From Verrucomicrobiales bacterium (GTDB lineage Bacteria > Verrucomicrobiota > Verrucomicrobiia > Verrucomicrobiales > V1-33), in the NCBI GenBank assembly GCA_947460575.1, contig CANHIJ010000035.1, positions 1 through 33,020 on the forward strand: DNA of 33,020 nt, in the 5' to 3' direction. The translations under genes were made by a program, and so were the position numbers. The notes under the pieces were generated by a model. That model did no database searches and was not told the origin of the DNA. It saw only the letters and a list, made by a program, of their open reading frames with translations. Below are positions 29,059 to 33,020 of this stretch, in pieces. The stretch's first letter is position 1; each line of letters opens with the position of its first letter.

Positions 29059-30555
29059 ATGTCTTGCCTTCTGCAACTCCGCGGCATCGAGAAGCGCTTT
29101 GGCAGCTTTGCGGCTTTGCGGGGAGTTAGCCTGGAGCTGCGGGCGGGGGAAATTCACGCCCTCATGGGGGAGAATGGGGCCGGGAAATCGACCCTCATCA
29201 AGGTCATCACCGGAGTGCACCAGGCCACCGGCGGCAGCATGGAAATGGCGGGCCGGGCGCACCGGCCGCGCCGTCCGCAGCAAGCGGAGAGCGCCGGCAT
29301 CAGCACGGTCTACCAGGAAGTGAATTTGCTGCCTAACTTGAGCATAGCGGAAAATATCATGATGGGGCGGCAGCCCATGTGGGGGCCCTTTATCCGGCCC
29401 GTGGAAGGGCGGCGGCGGGCCCGCGCGGCGCTGGCTCGCTTGGGATTGGAGGTGGATGTCGCTCGGCCGCTGGGGGCCTGCGCGGTGGCTTTGCAGCAGA
29501 TGGCGGCGATCGCCCGCGCCCTGGACCAGGAGGCGCGGGTGCTCATTTTGGATGAGCCGACTTCGAGTTTGGACGCCCGGGAGGTGGCGGAATTGTTCGC
29601 GGTGCTGCGGCGGCTGCGGGACCAGGGGATGGGAATCCTTTTTGTGAGTCATTTTCTCGATCAAGTCTATGCGCTGTCGGATCGCATCACGGTGCTGCGG
29701 GATGGCGGAGGCGTCGGCACTTGGGATGTGGCGGAGCTGCCGCGCTTGGACTTGGTGGGGCACATGATCGGAAAGCCGGTGGCGGCCCGGGCCGCGGAGA
29801 GTGCTAGGAATGAATTTAGGGGAAGAGCCGCGGCGGGGTTTTTCCAGGTCGAGCAACTGGAGCGGCGCGGGGTGGCGGGGCCGTTTGCCTTTGGGGTCGA
29901 AGCGGGCGGGGCCACGGGCTTGGCCGGTTTATTAGGAAGCGGGCGCAGCGAGTTGGCGCGGATGCTTTTTGGGATTGATCCGGCCACTTCGGGAAAAGTG
30001 CGGGTGGACGGGCGAGAGGTGGCGCTGCACTCGCCGCGCGCGGCCATGGCGGCGGGCTTGGCGTTTTGCAGCGAGGACCGCAAGGTGGAGGGGATCGTGC
30101 CGTCGTTGAGCGTTAGGGAAAATATTATCCTAGCGCTGCAGGCTTCGCGGGGGCCGCTGCGGCGACTGCCGGAATGCGAGCAGGCGGCCTTGGCGGAAAA
30201 GTTCATCCAGGCGCTGAACATCAAAACGCGGGGGCCGGAGACGCCGATGGGGACCTTGTCGGGGGGCAACCAGCAGAAGTGTTTATTGGCGCGCTGGATG
30301 GCGGTGCAGCCGCGGCTTTTGATATTGGACGAGCCGACGCGGGGGATCGACATCGGGGCCAAGGGGGAGATTGAGGCGTTGTGCGCGGAGTTGCGGCGGG
30401 CCGGGCTAGCGATTCTCTTTATTTCGGGGGAGTTGGATGAGGTGGTGCGCAATTGTAATCAGGTGGTGGTACTGCGGGATCGGCGGCAGGCCGCGGTTTT
30501 GGAAGGCGGCGCCATATCGCTGCAGCGCATCATGGAAACTGTCGCCGCCGCATGA
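29059..30555 (+). CDS. ytfR: Sugar ABC transporter ATP-binding protein, YtfR-like
   Basis: The 498-residue protein has two fused ABC domains, as in RbsA, MglA and YtfR. Domain 1 has GENGAGKST, TVYQEVNLLPNLSIAENIMMGRQPM, a degenerate signature CAVALQQMAAIARAL, VLILDEPTSSLD, and FVSHFLDQVYALSDRITVLR. Domain 2 has the degenerate Walker A GLLGSGRSELARMLFG usual for this family, FCSEDRKVEGIVPSLSVRENIILALQ, signature LSGGNQQKCLLARW and LILDEPTRGIDIG. The NLLPN and VALQQMAAIARALD stretches closely recall E. coli YtfR, the galactofuranose transporter ATPase, more than RbsA. The stop overlaps the next start as ATGA (30552-30555), typical of translational coupling. Confidence 0.9.
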   Translation: MSCLLQLRGIEKRFGSFAALRGVSLELRAGEIHALMGENGAGKSTLIKVITGVHQATGGSMEMAGRAHRPRRPQQAESAGISTVYQEVNLLPNLSIAENIMMGRQPMWGPFIRPVEGRRRARAALARLGLEVDVARPLGACAVALQQMAAIARALDQEARVLILDEPTSSLDAREVAELFAVLRRLRDQGMGILFVSHFLDQVYALSDRITVLRDGGGVGTWDVAELPRLDLVGHMIGKPVAARAAESARNEFRGRAAAGFFQVEQLERRGVAGPFAFGVEAGGATGLAGLLGSGRSELARMLFGIDPATSGKVRVDGREVALHSPRAAMAAGLAFCSEDRKVEGIVPSLSVRENIILALQASRGPLRRLPECEQAALAEKFIQALNIKTRGPETPMGTLSGGNQQKCLLARWMAVQPRLLILDEPTRGIDIGAKGEIEALCAELRRAGLAILFISGELDEVVRNCNQVVVLRDRRQAAVLEGGAISLQRIMETVAAA

Positions 30556-31541
30556 ACCGTCGCCGCTCTCCTTTGTGGTGGCCCCTCGCGGCGCTGGTGG
30601 CGCTCTTGGCCTTTAATGCCCTAGCTTCGCCAGGTTTTTTTCACCTCGAGTGGAAGGAGGGGCGCCTTTACGGCACGCTGGTGGACATTTTCAATCAGGG
30701 GGCCCGGGTGCCGATGCTGCTAGCGCTGGGGATGACGCTGGTGATCGCCACTGGGGGGGTGGATCTGTCGGTGGGTTCACTGATGGCGGTGAGCGGGGCC
30801 GTGGCGGCGATGCAAGTCAATGCCGGGGCCAGTCTCGGTCAGGCGGCCGGGCTGGGCTTGCTGCTCTCGAGCGGGCTGGGTTTGGCCAATGGCTGGCTTA
30901 TTGCTAAAGTTAGACTGCAGCCGATCATCGCGACCTTGGTGATGATGGTGGCGGGTCGGGGATTGGCCATGCTGCTGACGGGAAGCCAGATGGTGCCCTT
31001 CAAGGACGAGGGGTTGCGGTATTTGGCAAATGGGTCGCTGCTGGGCTTGCCAGTGCCGATTTACGGGGTGCTGGGGGCGGCGCTCCTAACGGGTTGGGCG
31101 CTGCGGCGCAGTGCCTGGGGGCTCTTCATTGAGGCCACGGGGGATAACGAAACCGCGAGTCGACTGGCGGGGGTCCCCACTGGCGGGGTGCGGCTCTTGG
31201 TTTACACCTTCAGCGGGCTGTGTGCGGGGATGGCGGGGCTGTTGGAAGCTTCTAATATCGCCGCGGCCGATCCGGCGCGGATGGGGGAAACTAGGGAGCT
31301 GGATGCGATTTTTGCGGTCGTGGCGGGGGGCGCGGCCTTGACGGGGGGGCGCTTTAGCCTAGCCGGTTCTCTGGTGGGGGCCTTGCTCTTGCAGACTTTG
31401 ACCCTAACGCTTTATAATCAAAACGTGCCTCCCGCGGTGGCTCCGGTGCCCAAGGCGCTGGTCATTTTGGGGGTGTGCCTGCTGCACTCGCCCAAGCTCC
31501 GCGAGCAGATGGGACGCCTTCGCATTTTCACCCCCGCATGA
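30552..31541 (+). CDS. ytfT: Sugar ABC transporter permease, YtfT-like
   Basis: This is a 329-residue inner-membrane permease of the ribose/galactofuranose class with around eight to ten hydrophobic segments. After a short basic N-terminus and the first helix, it has a loop SPGFFHLEWKEGRLYGTLVDIFNQGARV. The core family stretch MLLALGMTLVIATGGVDLSVGSLMAVSGA follows. Further matches are LQPIIATLVMMVAGRGLAMLLTGSQMV, GLFIEATGDNETASRLAGV, and ELDAIFAVVAGGAALTGGRFSLAGSLVGALLLQ. The EGRLYGTLVDI loop and the order of genes favour YtfT rather than RbsC. It overlaps ytfR by 4 bp and yjfF by 4 bp (ATGA at both ends), so the two permeases are probably translated together and form a heterodimer. Confidence 0.88.
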   Translation: MNRRRSPLWWPLAALVALLAFNALASPGFFHLEWKEGRLYGTLVDIFNQGARVPMLLALGMTLVIATGGVDLSVGSLMAVSGAVAAMQVNAGASLGQAAGLGLLLSSGLGLANGWLIAKVRLQPIIATLVMMVAGRGLAMLLTGSQMVPFKDEGLRYLANGSLLGLPVPIYGVLGAALLTGWALRRSAWGLFIEATGDNETASRLAGVPTGGVRLLVYTFSGLCAGMAGLLEASNIAAADPARMGETRELDAIFAVVAGGAALTGGRFSLAGSLVGALLLQTLTLTLYNQNVPPAVAPVPKALVILGVCLLHSPKLREQMGRLRIFTPA

Positions 31542-32506
31542 GCCGCCTCCTTTCCTCGCGGCTGCTGCCGCTCTTTGCTACGGCCTTGGTGCTGCTGGTC
31601 CTTTTTGCGGGGGCGGGTTGGCACTACGAGCACTTCTTTTCGGCGCGGGTGGTGTTGAATCTTTTTAAAGACCGGGCCTTTCTGGGGGTAATTGCCCTGG
31701 GGATGACTTTTGTTATTGTTTCGGGGGGAATCGATCTTTCGGTGGGATCGGTGATGGCGTGCAGCACGGTGTTGCTCGCCACTTTGATCATGGGAATGGG
31801 GTGGCCGGTGCCGCTGGCGATGCTAGTGACTTTGGGCTTCGGCGCGGCCTTTGGCGGCGCCCAGGGATGGATCATACAGGCGTACCGCATTCCGGCTTTT
31901 TTAGTGACCTTGGCGGGTCTATTTTTGGCGCGCGGTTTGGCCTTTATGTTGAGCCCGCGCTCGCTGGAGATTCGGCACGCTGTTTACACAGACATCGGGG
32001 CGCGCGGCCTGCCGCTCGGGGACGGGCTGACTTTCACGCTGGGGCCGATCGTTTTTGTGGCAGTGTTGGCCGCGGCTATCGCGGTAGCGCACGGGACCCG
32101 CTTTGGGCGCACCGTTTATGCCCTGGGGGGCAGCGAGTCCAGCGCGGCGCTGATGGGCTTGCCTGTGGGGCGGACGCGGATCGCGGTGTATGCGCTGTGC
32201 GGGGCAGGGGCGGCGTTAGGGGGGATTCTTTCGACGGTCGCCTTGGGCAGCGGGGACCCGACGCGGGGGACCGGCTTGGAGCTCGACGCCATCGCCGCGG
32301 CGGTGATCGGGGGCACGGTTTTGTCAGGGGGGCGGGGCTGGATGGTGGGGACTTTTTTGGGGGTGCTGATCCTGGGCACCATCAAGACCATCTTGGACTT
32401 TGAGGGCAGCCTAGACCCGGCCTGGCTGCGCATCGCCAGCGGGGGCCTTTTGTTGGGCTTCATCCTGCTCCAGAAACTGATCGCCATCCGGGCGCGCGAC
32501 ATCTAA
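31538..32506 (+). CDS. yjfF: Sugar ABC transporter permease, YjfF-like
   Basis: The start at 31538 overlaps the ytfT stop as ATGA. An in-frame ATG at 31475 would lie deep inside ytfT and is rejected. The 322-residue permease shows RAFLGVIALGMTFVIVSGGIDLSVGSVMACSTV, then IPAFLVTLAGLFLARGLAFMLSPRSL. TVYALGGSESSAALMGLPVGRTRIAVY and GTGLELDAIAAAVIGGTVLSGGRGWMVGTFLGVLILG complete the family pattern. E. coli YjfF is the second permease partner of YtfT. Having two distinct permeases next to a YtfR-like ATPase is itself good evidence for this transporter type. A binding-protein gene follows after 39 bp. Confidence 0.88.
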   Translation: MSRLLSSRLLPLFATALVLLVLFAGAGWHYEHFFSARVVLNLFKDRAFLGVIALGMTFVIVSGGIDLSVGSVMACSTVLLATLIMGMGWPVPLAMLVTLGFGAAFGGAQGWIIQAYRIPAFLVTLAGLFLARGLAFMLSPRSLEIRHAVYTDIGARGLPLGDGLTFTLGPIVFVAVLAAAIAVAHGTRFGRTVYALGGSESSAALMGLPVGRTRIAVYALCGAGAALGGILSTVALGSGDPTRGTGLELDAIAAAVIGGTVLSGGRGWMVGTFLGVLILGTIKTILDFEGSLDPAWLRIASGGLLLGFILLQKLIAIRARDI

Positions 32507-32545
32507 TTTTGTTCTCCCCGATCCACCCCATCCTAATCAAATACT

Positions 32546-33020
32546 ATGAAACGCCAATCCTTCCTTCGCCTCGTCAGCGGTGCCGCCGCGGTGACCCTTG
32601 TTGCTTGCAAACCGGCCGCGCCGCCAACCGGTGGGGGCGGGGCGGGCGGGAAAATGGTGGTAGGATTTTCCCAGATTGGGGCGGACAACCCGTGGCGGAC
32701 CGCGGAGACGGAATCGATCAAGGCGGAGGCCGCCAAGCGCGGGATTGAGCTGAAGTTTTCCGACGCCCAGGGGCAGCAGGAAGCGCAGATCAGCGCCCTG
32801 CGCAGCTTCATCGCCCAGGGGGTGAAGGCGATCATCTTGGCGCCGAAGGTGGAGACGGGCTGGGAGGCCATCTTGAAAGAAGCCAAGGACGCTAACATAC
32901 CAGTGGTGTTAGTGGACCGCGGGGTCGCGGTGGGCGACGCCTCGCTGTATGCGACCTTGATCGCCTCGGATTTTGTGGCCGAGGGAAAGATGGCCGGGGA
33001 GTGGTTGGCGAAGCGGACCG
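32546..33020 (+). CDS. ytfQ: Lipoprotein sugar-binding protein, YtfQ-like (cut by window end)
   Basis: From the ATG at 32546 the frame stays open to the window edge (158 codons), so the C-terminal part is missing. The N-terminus MKRQSFLRLVSGAAAVTLVAC is a lipoprotein signal with lipobox LVAC. A Pro/Gly-rich linker leads to the binding fold: KMVVGFSQIGADNPWRTAET, IKAEAAKRGIELKFSDAQGQ, ISALRSFIAQGVKAIILAPK, then VETGWEAILKEAKDANIPVVLVDRGV. These closely follow E. coli YtfQ, the galactofuranose-binding protein (GFSQxG...W, DxQxxQExQI, RSFxAQGV, APVxxTGWEPVLKEAK). Binding proteins of Gram-negative bacteria are usually soluble, so the lipid anchor is notable. It is the last visible gene of the galK operon; the order differs from E. 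coli, where ytfQ comes first. Confidence 0.9.
   Translation, partial: MKRQSFLRLVSGAAAVTLVACKPAAPPTGGGGAGGKMVVGFSQIGADNPWRTAETESIKAEAAKRGIELKFSDAQGQQEAQISALRSFIAQGVKAIILAPKVETGWEAILKEAKDANIPVVLVDRGVAVGDASLYATLIASDFVAEGKMAGEWLAKRT

Overview
This 33 kb window looks like a chromosomal segment of a GC-rich Gram-negative bacterium, most probably a verrucomicrobium (Opitutales-like). That placement is inference. It rests on the gene content: a ThuA-domain secreted protein, a XylR-type AraC regulator, a eukaryote-type glycyl-tRNA synthetase, a DP-x-AA-x-W repeat protein and dispersed intergenic repeats. Twenty-six protein genes are supported, one of them cut by the right edge. One transposase-accessory remnant is visible. 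I see no tRNA, rRNA, CRISPR array or intact insertion sequence.

Layout. At 1-660 there is a palindromic dispersed repeat and a broken TnpA fragment. These are followed by alkC (DNA alkylation repair, minus strand), a secreted ThuA protein, and a membrane Ser/Thr kinase on the minus strand. From 5831 to 14310 runs a plus-strand block: ilvA, engB, apt, then eboC-eboD-eboF (a reduced 'ebo' cluster), then recQ. From 14736 to 19502 lies a group of poorly known envelope proteins: a repeat protein, an archaemetzincin-like lipoprotein, a VC0807-family membrane protein, a PepSY-like secreted protein, and a secreted MsrA. From 19622 to 23994 are housekeeping genes: glyQS (minus), then pgsA and der (plus). 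At 24011-24400 is a cluster of interspersed repeats, followed by rodA and a lone OppF-type ATPase (both minus).

The right end is a coherent sugar-uptake locus. A divergent XylR/AraC-type regulator faces galK-ytfR-ytfT-yjfF-ytfQ. The genes are packed with 12 bp, ATGA, ATGA and 39 bp junctions. The 66 bp divergent gap carries two TGACCCG sites exactly 21 bp apart. The locus should import galactofuranose or galactose through a YtfQRT-YjfF transporter with a lipid-anchored binding protein and phosphorylate galactose with GalK.

Two genome-wide habits stand out. The plus strand is G-rich almost throughout, so plus genes favour G-ending codons and minus genes favour C-ending codons; alkC is the clear exception. 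Starts rarely have a Shine-Dalgarno sequence, and about half carry CC directly before the start codon, often as GCC-ATG. The most attractive points for follow-up are the reduced ebo cluster, the divergent archaemetzincin-like lipoprotein, the kinase with a putative ligand-binding ectodomain, and the start-codon context.
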